A stretch of 64,000 nt of DNA from Bacillota bacterium. Lineage in GTDB: Bacteria > Bacillota > Sulfobacillia > Symbiobacteriales > ZC4RG38. The stretch spans positions 1-64,000 of the forward strand of contig JAKKUO010000004.1 in NCBI GenBank assembly GCA_021890795.1, given 5' to 3'. This document shows positions 15,480-23,478 of the stretch, piece after piece. A program made the position numbers and the translations under genes. The notes under the pieces are model-generated. The model saw only the letters and a program-made list of their open reading frames with translations. It ran no database searches and was not told the origin of the DNA. Every line of letters starts with the position of its first letter. Positions within the stretch are counted from its first letter, which is position 1.

Positions 15480-16115
15480 CTACGCGCCCTCCTTGGCTGC
15501 CTCCATCTGAGCCCCGAACTTCTCCTTGAAAGCCGTCGGCGACAGGGGCGGCCGGCCAAGGTAACCCTCGGGGTCCTGGATGTCGGCCTCCGTCGCGCCG
15601 GTCTGCTTGGCGAAGATCCAGGTGGGCGTCCCCTTGACGGACCGGCCGTGGGGCTCCACCGAGGCTCGGGAGTACTTGAGGCCGATCTTGAGCAGGTCTT
15701 CCATCTCGAAGACCAGGTTCTCCGGGTTGACCTTGCAGAGCTCGTACTCGTTGGCCATGACCAGGGAGTCGAAGGGACAGGCCTCGACGCAGAGGTTGCA
15801 GAGCATGCACCGGCTCATGTCAATCGCGAACCGGTCCAGCTCCTTCTTCTTGGTCTCCTTGTTCTGGTGCCACTCGATGTGGATGACGTGCACCGGGCAG
15901 GCCTCAGCACACTGCATGCACGCCGTGCACTTGTACTCGCCGGTGAGCAGATTGGTCTTCAGAACCGGGATGCCGCGGAACCAGTCCGGCACCTCCGGGC
16001 GCTCTTCCGGGTACTGGACCGTCACGGGCTCTTCGAAGACCATCTCCCGGAAGGTAATCGCCAGGCCCTTCACCAGGGACTTACCGGTCCGGAAGGCTTC
16101 CGTGACGAGGTTCAC
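15480..16115 (-). CDS. nuoI: NuoI-like 2[4Fe-4S] ferredoxin
   Basis: 211 residues. Two ferredoxin motifs CTACMQCAEACP (about residue 65) and CMLCNLCVEACP (about residue 105) have the NuoI spacing, and the N-terminus with GLAITFREMVFEEPVT matches the NuoI amphipathic segment. In complex I it passes electrons between peripheral clusters. The GTG at 16115 sits 8 bp after AAGGAGGA. No other nuo gene is in the window, and the gene has its own promoter and terminator, so it is a detached subunit or a separate ferredoxin of an alternative complex. The C-terminus is longer than in Escherichia coli NuoI. Confidence 0.82.
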   Translation of the reverse strand: MNLVTEAFRTGKSLVKGLAITFREMVFEEPVTVQYPEERPEVPDWFRGIPVLKTNLLTGEYKCTACMQCAEACPVHVIHIEWHQNKETKKKELDRFAIDMSRCMLCNLCVEACPFDSLVMANEYELCKVNPENLVFEMEDLLKIGLKYSRASVEPHGRSVKGTPTWIFAKQTGATEADIQDPEGYLGRPPLSPTAFKEKFGAQMEAAKEGA

Positions 16116-16194
16116 CGCTGTCTCCTCCTTCGGGGAACCATCGACCCCTACGGTACTCGGGCGGTCCACACGGACTTCTTTGCCGACTCATTTC

Positions 16195-16224
16195 ATTGTA
16201 AACGCGTCGTGGTGAATTTCACAA
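16195..16224 (-). promoter_or_regulatory. Promoter of the nuoI-like gene
   Basis: Minus strand: TTGTGA, 18-bp spacer, TACAAT, followed by about 75 bp to the GTG start. Confidence 0.55.
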
Positions 16225-16359
16225 GAGGGAATTCCGCGGCCATCCGGCTCCACCACAAGGCTCCGCTCCGGGGGAATTCCGCCCGGAAGCCGGCGGCGAT
16301 GAAAGGACAAACCGAAGGCCCGGCGGCTTGCCGCCCGGGACCCGGAGGAGGTAGGGAGC

Positions 16360-17376
16360 ATGCGGAGAACGGGTGGCAGGCTGTGGGCGCCGGCGGGGCT
16401 GGCGCTCCTCGTCTTGATGGTGGGCGGGGCGTGGTGGAGCACCCGAAGCCCGGAGTCCCCGCCGGCGGCACCTCTCGCGGTGTCATCCAAGACCCGGGAG
16501 ACCGCCGCCCCGGCGGCCCTGGAGTCGCCGCTGGCGGCGCCGCCGGCGCCCGCGGCAGAAGGGCTTCCGGCCGCAGCGGCAGACCCATCCCCAGTGACTT
16601 CCCCGGCAGCAGAACCATCGCCGACGGCTGCACCGGCAGTCGCGGCAGGAAAGCCTCCGGCCGCCGCAGCGGCCACACCCCCGGCAGCCCCCCGTGAAAA
16701 GCGGTAAGCGGTACCCATCCTCATCTACCACGAACTCGGCGACGGCCCCAACAACCTTTACTTGCGGCTCAGCGAGTGGGAGGCACACGTGGACTACCTG
16801 GCCCGGGCGGGCTACAACACCGTCACCCTGGCCCAGCTTTACCGGCACCTGACCAGCGGGGAACCCTTGCCGGAGAAGCCCGTGGTGATTACCTTCGACG
16901 ACGGCTACGCCAGCTTCTACGAGCACGCCTTTCCCCGGCTCCGGGAACGGGGGTTTGTGGCGACGCTCTTCGTGATTACCGACAAGGTCGGCACACCGCG
17001 GTACGTGACCTGGGAGCAGGTGCGGGAGATGGCGGCGGCGGGCATCGAAATCGGGTCCCACACCGCGACCCACCCGGACCTGCGGGAACTCGAGGCGAGC
17101 CAGCTGGAGCACGAGGTGTCCGGTTCTCGAAAGACGCTGGAAGAGCAAGTGGGGGTCCCGGTCCTCTTCTTCTGCTACCCGGGGGGCTACTACGATGAGG
17201 CAGCCCTGGCCGCGGTCCAGACCGCCGGCTACCTGGGGGCGGTGACCACCGTCTTCGGGGCGGCCGCCCCCGGAGACGACCCGCTCCAGTGGCCCCGGGT
17301 GCCGGTGAGCCGCGGGGACACCCCCAAGAAGCTGCAGGCGCTCATCGACGCCGCCCTGGCCCGGAGCGGTAGCTGA
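16360..17376 (+). pseudogene. Polysaccharide deacetylase interrupted by an in-frame stop
   Basis: The ATG at 16360 follows GGAGGAGGTAGGGAGC and opens a membrane-anchored protein: one hydrophobic helix (residues 9-26), then a Pro/Ala linker to residue 115. A TAA at 16705-16707 stops it. The same frame then continues without a shift as AVPILIYHELGDG, the normal first strand of a NodB deacetylase, with TFDDGY, GSHTATHPDL and CYPGGYYDE intact to 17376. A TTG at 16762 could restart translation, but it has no Shine-Dalgarno and would drop the first strand. It is either a nonsense mutation, a read-through codon or a sequencing error. The intact enzyme would remove acetyl groups from peptidoglycan or another surface glycan. 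Confidence 0.8.
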
Positions 17377-17381
17377 AGCCT

Positions 17382-17969
17382 CTAAACCGCCTCGCCCCGG
17401 GCCCGGCGGCCCTCGAGCCAGCACCGGCGGCAACGTGCCTCGTACTTGTCGTCAGCGCCGATTTCCACCACTGCGGTCTTGGGCCGGAGGGCAAAGGCCT
17501 TGGTCGCGGGCTCCCCGCAGACCACGCAGACCCCGTAGACGTTGGTGATGTTGTCCGCGATGGCCAGGAGCTGGGGCATGCACCCGAAGGGCTTGCCCTC
17601 AGAGGTGATGGAGAGCCCTGCCGCGATGACGTAGTGCCCCCGGTTGGCCAGTTCCTGCACCACTTCCACCAGACCGTCATCGAAGAACTGCACCTCGTCG
17701 ATGCCGATGACGTCCGGCCGGTGGGTCTCCGCGTACCAGAGGATCTCGTTGGGGTTGTCCACATACCGGGCCTGCAGCCGGAGGCCGTCGTGGGAGACCA
17801 CCTCTTCCCCCTCGGTGTACCGGCGGGCCACCGAGGGCTGAAAGACCACCGCCGTCCGCCTGGCCAGGATGAAGGTGCGGATCCGGCGGATCAGTTCCGT
17901 GGTCTTACCTGCGTACATGCTCCCCGAGGTGATGACATCGATCCAGCCATAGTCGATGTTCCGATGCAT
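17382..17969 (-). CDS. tdk: Thymidine kinase
   Basis: 195 residues. It phosphorylates thymidine with ATP in pyrimidine salvage. The P-loop reads GSMYAGKTTELIRR near residue 17, Walker B is VIGIDEVQFF, the lid and dT-binding region follow, and the zinc site is formed by CVVCG and CRRC in the C-terminal part. The ATG at 17969 lies 7 bp after AAGGGGG and is preferred to a GTG at 17996. The Shine-Dalgarno is inside a strong hairpin. It faces the deacetylase pseudogene with 5 bp between stops and no terminator. Confidence 0.94.
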   Translation of the reverse strand: MHRNIDYGWIDVITSGSMYAGKTTELIRRIRTFILARRTAVVFQPSVARRYTEGEEVVSHDGLRLQARYVDNPNEILWYAETHRPDVIGIDEVQFFDDGLVEVVQELANRGHYVIAAGLSITSEGKPFGCMPQLLAIADNITNVYGVCVVCGEPATKAFALRPKTAVVEIGADDKYEARCRRCWLEGRRARGEAV

Positions 17970-17976
17970 GCCATAA

Positions 17977-18009
17977 CCCCCTTGCCTGGTTGGCACCCCG
18001 GCAAGGGGG
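17977..18009 (-). promoter_or_regulatory. Hairpin sequestering the tdk Shine-Dalgarno
   Basis: A perfect 10-bp inverted repeat CCCCCTTGCC/GGCAAGGGGG with a 13-nt loop has the tdk ribosome site in its 3' arm, 7 bp before the ATG. It could block or tune translation; it lacks a T-run, so it is not a standard terminator of the upstream gene. Confidence 0.65.
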
Positions 18010-18048
18010 GTTCGCTCATCCGGTAGGCCAATCCTGCCGGCCCAGGCG

Positions 18049-19056
18049 TCAATCCCCCGGAGGGGCGGGCGCAGGTAGCGACCCGGGGGACGATCCAGGC
18101 GGTGCGGGTGCAGGTGCCGACCCGGGAGGCGACCCCGGCGGCACTGGCGCAGGTGACGGCCCGGGAGGCGACCCCGATGGCGGCGACGGCCTGGCGGGCG
18201 CCGGGGGCGCGGCGAAGTACCGGGCGAGGCCCAGGAAGATCGCGTGGGCGAGCCGGTCCTGGTACGCCGGGTCCCGGAGCCGCTGCTCCTCTTCGGCGTT
18301 GGAGAGGAAGCCGACCTCCACGTTGGCAGCCGGGACCGGCGACCGCTCCAGCACCAGCTGCTTGATGGGCCGGTGGGTCCGGGTGGTCCCGGTCAGCTCC
18401 CGTAGGGCCTCCTGGAGGACCCGGGCCAGCCGCTCCCCCTCCGGCCGGCCCCGGGGATCGTAGAAGACCTGGGCCCCCTGCCAGCGGCTGTTGCGGCCAA
18501 GGGCATTGGCGTGGATGGAGAGGAGCACCTCCGCCTGATGGATCTCCGCCAGCCGCACCCGGGCCATCAGCTCCTGCCGCCGGCGGGTGGTCTCCGTGGG
18601 CACCGCCTGGGCCCGGAGATCGGTGTCCGTCTCCCGGGTCAGCACCGGCCGGGCGCCGGCCAGGACCAGCAGGTCCCGGAGCCGGAGGGCGACGGCCAGG
18701 GTGATCTCCTTCTCCGGCGTCCCGGCCACCCCCACCACCCCGCCGTCGGGACCCCCGTGGCCGGGGTCGAGGACGATGACCCTTCCCTCCAGGGCCCGGG
18801 CCACGGACTCGGGACTGGCTCCGGCCTCCGGCGGGGGCTCCGGCCGCCCGGCCCGGGAGCGAGTACCGGTCCACAGCCCCCCGGCCAGGGCAGCGGCGAC
18901 GAGCAGGCCCACCAGGGCCGCCCGTCCCGGCCGCGGTGCCGGCCCCCGCCGGCCCTGCCCGCTCCGCCTGGTCCCGGGCCGCCAGCCCAGCCGCGCCCCC
19001 AGGAGGGCTGCCCATCCCGGCCGCCGGTCGCCCCGGTGCCCCGGCCCTCGGCCCAT
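18049..19056 (-). CDS. cwlD: N-acetylmuramoyl-L-alanine amidase, CwlD-like
   Basis: 335 residues. An Amidase_3 domain follows one N-terminal membrane helix (about residues 46-64): VIVLDPGHGGPDGG holds the first zinc His, EITLAVALRLRDLL the Glu, and LLSIHANA the second His, with VEVGFLSN near the end. CwlD acts in spore cortex to form muramic lactam, which fits the sporulation genes nearby, but a vegetative role is possible. The last 50 residues are imperfect Pro/Gly/Ala/Ser repeats (PPGSxPGS-like units, nt 18050-18200), longer than usual CwlD. The first 40 residues are Arg rich. Confidence 0.82.
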   Translation of the reverse strand: MGRGPGHRGDRRPGWAALLGARLGWRPGTRRSGQGRRGPAPRPGRAALVGLLVAAALAGGLWTGTRSRAGRPEPPPEAGASPESVARALEGRVIVLDPGHGGPDGGVVGVAGTPEKEITLAVALRLRDLLVLAGARPVLTRETDTDLRAQAVPTETTRRRQELMARVRLAEIHQAEVLLSIHANALGRNSRWQGAQVFYDPRGRPEGERLARVLQEALRELTGTTRTHRPIKQLVLERSPVPAANVEVGFLSNAEEEQRLRDPAYQDRLAHAIFLGLARYFAAPPAPARPSPPSGSPPGPSPAPVPPGSPPGSAPAPAPPGSSPGSLPAPAPPGD

Positions 19057-19094
19057 CGCCCCTGCCCCCTTTCTGCCGCTGCCGCCCCAAGGGT

Positions 19095-19739
19095 ATGCGG
19101 CCGCCGGGCCGGCCTTGCCAGTCCCGGATCGGGGCCAGGATCCGGGGGGTGCACCGGTTCCTCCACCGGGTCTGGGCCCTGGTCCAGCGATACCGGCAGC
19201 AGGGCCGGGACCGGGAGCCCGCCGGCCCCTCCCCCGACCGGCTCCGGACCCTCCACCGGACGGTGGCCCGGGTGACCCGGGACCTGGAGGGCCTGCGGTA
19301 CAACACCGCGCTGGCGGCGCTCATGGAGTTCGCCAACAGCCTCCAGGCCCAGGACCTCCTCAGCCGGCAGGAGGTGGAGACCCTGCTGCTGCTTCTGGCG
19401 TCCTTCGCCCCGTACATCACGGAGGAGCTGTGGGAGCAGATCGGCGGCCCCTTCTCCATCCACCACCAGCCCTGGCCCACCTACGACCCGGCCCTCGCCG
19501 AAGAGGAGGGCTGGGAGGTGGCGGTCCAGGTGAACGGCCGGGTGCGGGAGGTGCTCCGGCTCCCGCCCGGGGAGAGCCAGGAGGCGGTGCTGGCCGCAGC
19601 CCTGGCCGCGCCCCGGGTGGCGGCTGCCCTCCGGGGCCGCCCGGTACGCCGGGTCTACTACGTGCCGGGCCGGCCCCTCAACCTGGTGGTGGACAGGGAG
19701 GCAGCCGGGCCGAGACCGGACGGGGAGGCGGCCGGGTAA
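19095..19739 (+). pseudogene. leuS: Leucyl-tRNA synthetase C-terminal fragment
   Basis: The frame encodes the anticodon-binding and C-terminal domains of LeuRS only: RGVHRFLHRVWALV (normally after the catalytic core), then FAPYITEELWEQIGG, WPTYD and VAVQVNGRVREVLRLP, with GRPVRRVYYVPGRPLNLVV at the end. There is no HIGH, KMSKS or editing domain; upstream lies the divergent cwlD. It could start at ATG 19095 or GTG 19149, which follows an AGGATCCGGGGG stretch. Most simply it is a remnant of a second leuS; a stand-alone tRNA-binding protein is an alternative. Codon use and reading frame are well preserved. Confidence 0.8.
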
Positions 19740-19783
19740 GAAGCGAACGGGGGGCGGACAAAAGGCAGATGGAGACCCAGCGA

Positions 19784-19818
19784 GGCAAGAAACGGGCCCG
19801 CGGCCTGGCCGCGGGCCC
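19784..19818 (-). terminator. Terminator of the rplM-rpsI operon
   Basis: Stem GGGCCCGCGGC/GCCGCGGGCCC with a 3-nt loop, followed on the minus strand by GTTTCTTGCC; 33 bp beyond the rpsI stop. Confidence 0.75.
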
Positions 19819-19851
19819 ATACCATTCTGCACAACCCTCTGCGGTTCGGCG

Positions 19852-20250
19852 TTAACGCTTGGAGAACTGCGGCGCCTTCCGGGCCTTCTTGAGGCCGTAC
19901 TTCCGGCGCTCCTTCATCCGCGGGTCCCGGGTGAGGAAGCCGCCCTGCTTCAAGATCGGGCGCAGGTTGGCGTCTGCCTTCACCAGTGCCCGGGCGATGC
20001 CGTGCCGGACCGCACCGGCCTGGCCGCTGATGCCGCCACCCACTACCCGGGCGATGACGTCAAACTTCCCCAGGGTCTCGGTAACCACCAGGGGCTGCTG
20101 CACCATCACCTGCAGCGCCTTGATGGGGAAGTACTGTTCCAGGGGCCGACCGTTGATCACGATGTTCCCAGTGCCGGGGAGCAGGCGCACCCGGGCCACG
20201 GCTTCCTTCCGCCGGCCAGTGCCCCAGAACTGGGCGGTCGCAAGAGCCAT
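19852..20250 (-). CDS. rpsI: Ribosomal protein S9
   Basis: 132 residues, standard length. It binds 16S rRNA in the 30S head, and its C-terminal Lys-Arg tail reaches the P-site tRNA. The start [16 protein letters not shown] and the end [12 protein letters not shown] are family hallmarks, and [19 protein letters not shown] is intact. It lies 24 bp after rplM, its normal partner, and is the last gene before a terminator. Confidence 0.97.
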   Translation of the reverse strand: MALATAQFWGTGRRKEAVARVRLLPGTGNIVINGRPLEQYFPIKALQVMVQQPLVVTETLGKFDVIARVVGGGISGQAGAVRHGIARALVKADANLRPILKQGGFLTRDPRMKERRKYGLKKARKAPQFSKR

Positions 20251-20274
20251 TCGACTTGCCTCCTCCTTCCGGCC

Positions 20275-20706
20275 TTAGATCTCCAGCGGCTCGGGCTTCT
20301 GGGCCGCATGGGGATGCTCGGGTCCGGCGTAGACCTTCAGCTTCCGGAACATCTTCCGGCCAAGCCGGTTCTTGGGCAGCATGCCCCAGACCGCCAGCTC
20401 GATCACCCGGGTGGGCCGGTTCTCGATCATCCACCGGGCGGTGAACTGCTTGACACCGCCCAGGTAGCCGGAGTGCCGGAAGTAGATCTTCTTATCCAGC
20501 TTCTTACCCGTCAGCCGAATCTTCTCGGCGTTGATGACAATCACGTAGTCGCCGCAGTCGATGTGCGGGGTGAAGGTGGGCTTGTGCTTGCCCCGGAGCA
20601 CCGCGGCGACCTTGGCCGCCAGGCGCCCCAGGGTCTTGCCCGTCGCGTCCACAACGTACCACTTCCGCTGCACATCGGCGGGCGTGGCCATGTAGGTGGT
20701 TCTCAC
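20275..20706 (-). CDS. rplM: Ribosomal protein L13
   Basis: 143 residues. It is an early 50S assembly protein. The GTG at 20706 gives the typical N-terminus [20 protein letters not shown] and follows GGAGGGA by 5 bp, so it is preferred to both an internal ATG and a longer upstream frame. [12 protein letters not shown] and [16 protein letters not shown] are conserved. A 150-nt untranslated leader separates it from its own promoter, leaving room for autoregulation. Confidence 0.97.
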   Translation of the reverse strand: MRTTYMATPADVQRKWYVVDATGKTLGRLAAKVAAVLRGKHKPTFTPHIDCGDYVIVINAEKIRLTGKKLDKKIYFRHSGYLGGVKQFTARWMIENRPTRVIELAVWGMLPKNRLGRKMFRKLKVYAGPEHPHAAQKPEPLEI

Positions 20707-20862
20707 GGCAGTCCCTCCCACCGTCGGTGACTCTCCGGAAATGTACGGCAACGGCCGCGCCACGACCGCGCAGGGCGGTCGCCACGCCCGTACCGGCACG
20801 GGGCTGGGGACCGGCAGCAGGCGGGTGCACGAACCGAAAGACACACGCAGTCAACGTACAAT

Positions 20863-20891
20863 ATTCTAAGGCCCTGCCCTGGTAGTGTCAA
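20863..20891 (-). promoter_or_regulatory. Promoter of rplM-rpsI
   Basis: Minus strand TTGACA, 17-bp spacer, TAGAAT. It sits just downstream of truA, showing that rplM-rpsI is a separate transcription unit. Confidence 0.8.
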
Positions 20892-20945
20892 GCAAACCCG
20901 GCGCTGCAGGCCAGGCTACTGGCCGTGCCAGAGCAGCAGGCCAGG

Positions 20946-21704
20946 CTACTCGTCGTACCAGACCCGCTCCAGGCAGAGCCCCTTGGCCGGGGCGGTCTTC
21001 CCTGCCAGTTCCCGACGGCCCGTGGCCAAGGCCTCCCGGACCTGGTCCAGGGTGCGCTTCCCCAGCCCCACCTCCATGAGGGTACCGGCCAGGATCCGGA
21101 CCATGTTGTAGAGGAAGCCGTCCCCCTCAGCCTCGATCCGCAGGAGCCGGCCCACCGCCGGCCCCGGTGGCAGCTCCAGCACCTCCAGACGGAAGAGGGT
21201 CCGGACCGAGGTCTTGGCCGAGCCGCCGGTGGACCGGAAGGCAGCGAAGTCGTGCCGGCCCTCGAGGATCCGGGCGGCGGCCCGCATCGCCTCCACGTCC
21301 AGCGGCTGCGGCTCCCAGGCGGCGTACCGCCGGAGGAGCGGAGAGGGGAAGGGGCTGTTGTCGATGGTGTAGCTGTAGAGCTTGCGCCGGGCGTGGAACT
21401 GGGCGTGGAAGTCCGGGGGGACCTCCCAGGCCCCTACCACCTGGATGTCCGGGGGCAGCCGGCTGTTGAGGGCGTAGGGGAAGCGGTCCACGGGGATGCG
21501 GCTTTCGGTGTGGAAGTTGACCACCTGTCCCCGGGCGTGAACCCCGGCATCGGTCCGACCGGCGACGTAGAGCCGGGGGGTCTCCCCGGTGGTGGCCTGG
21601 ATCGCCTCCAGGAGCCGCTGGGCAATGCTCACCCCGTTGGGCTGGGGCGCCCAGCCGACGTAGTCGGTGCCGTCGTACTGGAGCAGCAGCTTGATGTTCC
21701 GCAT
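20946..21704 (-). CDS. truA: tRNA pseudouridine(38-40) synthase
   Basis: 252 residues. It modifies uridines 38-40 in the tRNA anticodon arm. The catalytic Asp is in GRTDAGVHARGQVV near residue 52, and YDGTDYVGWAPQ and FLYNMVRILAGTL are conserved. Starts at the ATG 21704, six bases after the ecfT stop, with AAGGTGG upstream; it is the last gene of the ecf unit, the usual order in Firmicutes. Confidence 0.95.
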   Translation of the reverse strand: MRNIKLLLQYDGTDYVGWAPQPNGVSIAQRLLEAIQATTGETPRLYVAGRTDAGVHARGQVVNFHTESRIPVDRFPYALNSRLPPDIQVVGAWEVPPDFHAQFHARRKLYSYTIDNSPFPSPLLRRYAAWEPQPLDVEAMRAAARILEGRHDFAAFRSTGGSAKTSVRTLFRLEVLELPPGPAVGRLLRIEAEGDGFLYNMVRILAGTLMEVGLGKRTLDQVREALATGRRELAGKTAPAKGLCLERVWYDE

Positions 21705-21710
21705 GCCACC

Positions 21711-22511
21711 TTACCCCGCAAACCAGCGCAGGTAGACCACCCCGGCGGCAAAGGCCGCCACCGCCAGGGCCGTCACCCCGTCCCGCCAGGTGTACCGCAG
21801 CTCCCGCATCCGGGTCCGGCCCCGGCCCCCCCGGTATCCCCGGGCCTCCATCGCCACCGCCAGCTCGTCGGCCCGGCGGAAAGCGGCGACGAAGAGGGGC
21901 ACCAGGATGGGCAGGAGCGCCTGCATCTGGGCCAGGGGGCCCCGAACCCGGAGCCGGGCGCCCCGGGCCTGCTGGGCCCGGAGGATCCGCTGGGCCTCGT
22001 CGAAGAGGGTGGGGACAAACCGCAGGGCGATGGTCATCATCAGGGCCAGTTCCGCCGTGGGGAGCCCCAGGCGCTGAAACGGTCGCAGGAGCCGCTCCAT
22101 GCCGTCGGTAAGGGCGATGGGGGTGGTGGTCAGGGTGAGGAGAGAGGTGACCAGCACCAAGAGCACCAGCCGGAGGGCCATCAGGCCGCCGAAGGCCAGC
22201 CCTTCCCGGGTGACGTGGAAGGGCCCCCACCCCCAGAGGGTCTCCCCGGGGGTCATCAGGGCGTTAAAGGCGACGGTGATCACGAGGAAGACCAGGATCG
22301 GCCTGAGCCCCCGGATGAGGGTAAGGGGCGGGATCCGGCTGGCCACCAGGGCGAGGAGGGCAAAGCCCCCGACCAGGTAGAACCCCTTTGGCTCTTTCAC
22401 CAGGAAGATCAAGATGCTGTAGGCCAGGGTGGCCAGGAGCTTTGTCCGGGGATCCACCTGGTGGAGAAAAGACCGGCCGGGGTAGTACTGGCCCAGGGTA
22501 ACGTTAAACAC
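21711..22511 (-). CDS. ecfT: ECF transporter T component EcfT
   Basis: 266 residues, membrane protein shared by group II ECF vitamin transporters. FLHQVDPRTKLLATLAYS at the N-terminus and the two Ala-Arg coupling segments (AQQARGARLR and VAMEARGYRGG) are typical. Four to five hydrophobic helices are visible. It overlaps ecfA2 by 8 bp and is followed by truA, the conserved Firmicutes order. Substrate-binding S components are presumably encoded elsewhere. Confidence 0.93.
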   Translation of the reverse strand: MFNVTLGQYYPGRSFLHQVDPRTKLLATLAYSILIFLVKEPKGFYLVGGFALLALVASRIPPLTLIRGLRPILVFLVITVAFNALMTPGETLWGWGPFHVTREGLAFGGLMALRLVLLVLVTSLLTLTTTPIALTDGMERLLRPFQRLGLPTAELALMMTIALRFVPTLFDEAQRILRAQQARGARLRVRGPLAQMQALLPILVPLFVAAFRRADELAVAMEARGYRGGRGRTRMRELRYTWRDGVTALAVAAFAAGVVYLRWFAG

Positions 22512-23478
22512 CGGCCCTGCCCCCTTCGCGGCTGCCCTCCTGGCAGCCGTGCCTAGGACCTTCTGGCCCCCCGCCCTCCGGGCAGCCCTGCCGCTGGCCT
22601 TCCGGCCCGCCGCCCTGCCGGCCTGCCTGGCGCCGGGCCGCCAGGGCTGCCGTCACCTCGGCCACCGCCTCCCGGATGGTCACCGCCTGGCCGGGCACCG
22701 GCCAGCCCCGGGCCTTGAGGGCGTCCACGAGTTCTGCGGCCACCGGCGCCGCCAGTCCCAGGGCGGCCAGTTCCCGGTGCCGGCGGAAGAGCACCCGGGG
22801 CGGGCCGTCCATCACCACCCGGCCCTGGTCCAGCACCACCACCCGGGTGGCGAGCTCCGCCACATCCTCCATGGAGTGGGAGACCAGGACGATGGTCATC
22901 CCCTCCCGGTGGAGGTTCCGGATTAGGTCCAGGATCTCCCGGCGCCCGAGGGGGTCGAGGCCCGCCGCCGGCTCGTCCAACACCAGGACGTCGGGGCGCA
23001 TGGCCAGCACCCCGGCCAGGGCCACCCGCCGGGCCTGGCCGCCGGAGAGGGAAAAGGGCGATCGGGTGAGCAGCTCCTCCCCCAGCCCCACGGCCCGGAG
23101 GGCCCACCGGACCCGGCGCTGGACCTCCGCGGGCGGCAGCCCCAGGTTGGTCGGACCGTAGGCCAGCTCCTCGGCGACCGTCGCGGCAAAGAGCTGGTGC
23201 TCCGGGTACTGGAAGACCAGGCCGACCCGCTGCCGCACCCGGGTGAGGTCCGTCCGGCGGTCCGAGGTGTCCATGCCAAAGACCCGCACCCGGCCGGAGG
23301 TGGGGCGCAGAAGCCCGTTCATGTGCTGGACCAGGGTGCTCTTCCCCGACCCCGTCGCCCCGATGAGGCCGACGAACTCCCCGGGCCGGATGGTCAGGGA
23401 GACGTCCCGGAGGGCCTGCCACTCCGCCGGTGTGCCCCGGTTGTAGATGTACGACACGTGCTCTAGCTCAATCGACAT
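22504..23478 (-). CDS. ecfA2: ECF transporter ATPase EcfA2
   Basis: 324 residues from ATG 23478, inside the end of ecfA1 (16-bp overlap). Walker A GATGSGKST near residue 42, Q-loop VFQYPEHQLF (the EcfA2-type tyrosine), signature LSGGQARRVALAGVLA, Walker B VLVLDEPAAGLD and switch VSHSMEDVAE are all present. After about residue 280 there is an extra Gly/Arg/Gln/Cys-rich tail with two copies of a GGGPEGxRxGC motif, not normally seen in EcfA2. Confidence 0.93.
   Translation of the reverse strand: MSIELEHVSYIYNRGTPAEWQALRDVSLTIRPGEFVGLIGATGSGKSTLVQHMNGLLRPTSGRVRVFGMDTSDRRTDLTRVRQRVGLVFQYPEHQLFAATVAEELAYGPTNLGLPPAEVQRRVRWALRAVGLGEELLTRSPFSLSGGQARRVALAGVLAMRPDVLVLDEPAAGLDPLGRREILDLIRNLHREGMTIVLVSHSMEDVAELATRVVVLDQGRVVMDGPPRVLFRRHRELAALGLAAPVAAELVDALKARGWPVPGQAVTIREAVAEVTAALAARRQAGRQGGGPEGQRQGCPEGGGPEGPRHGCQEGSREGGRAGV

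Noticed and set aside
16762-17376. Independent small deacetylase starting at TTG 16762
   Set aside because: No Shine-Dalgarno precedes the TTG and the conserved first strand PILIYHELGDG lies upstream in the same frame, so an interrupted longer gene fits better.
19793-20945. A continuous ecf-truA-rplM-rpsI transcript
   Set aside because: A near-consensus promoter lies between truA and rplM, so a separate unit is more likely, although read-through cannot be excluded.
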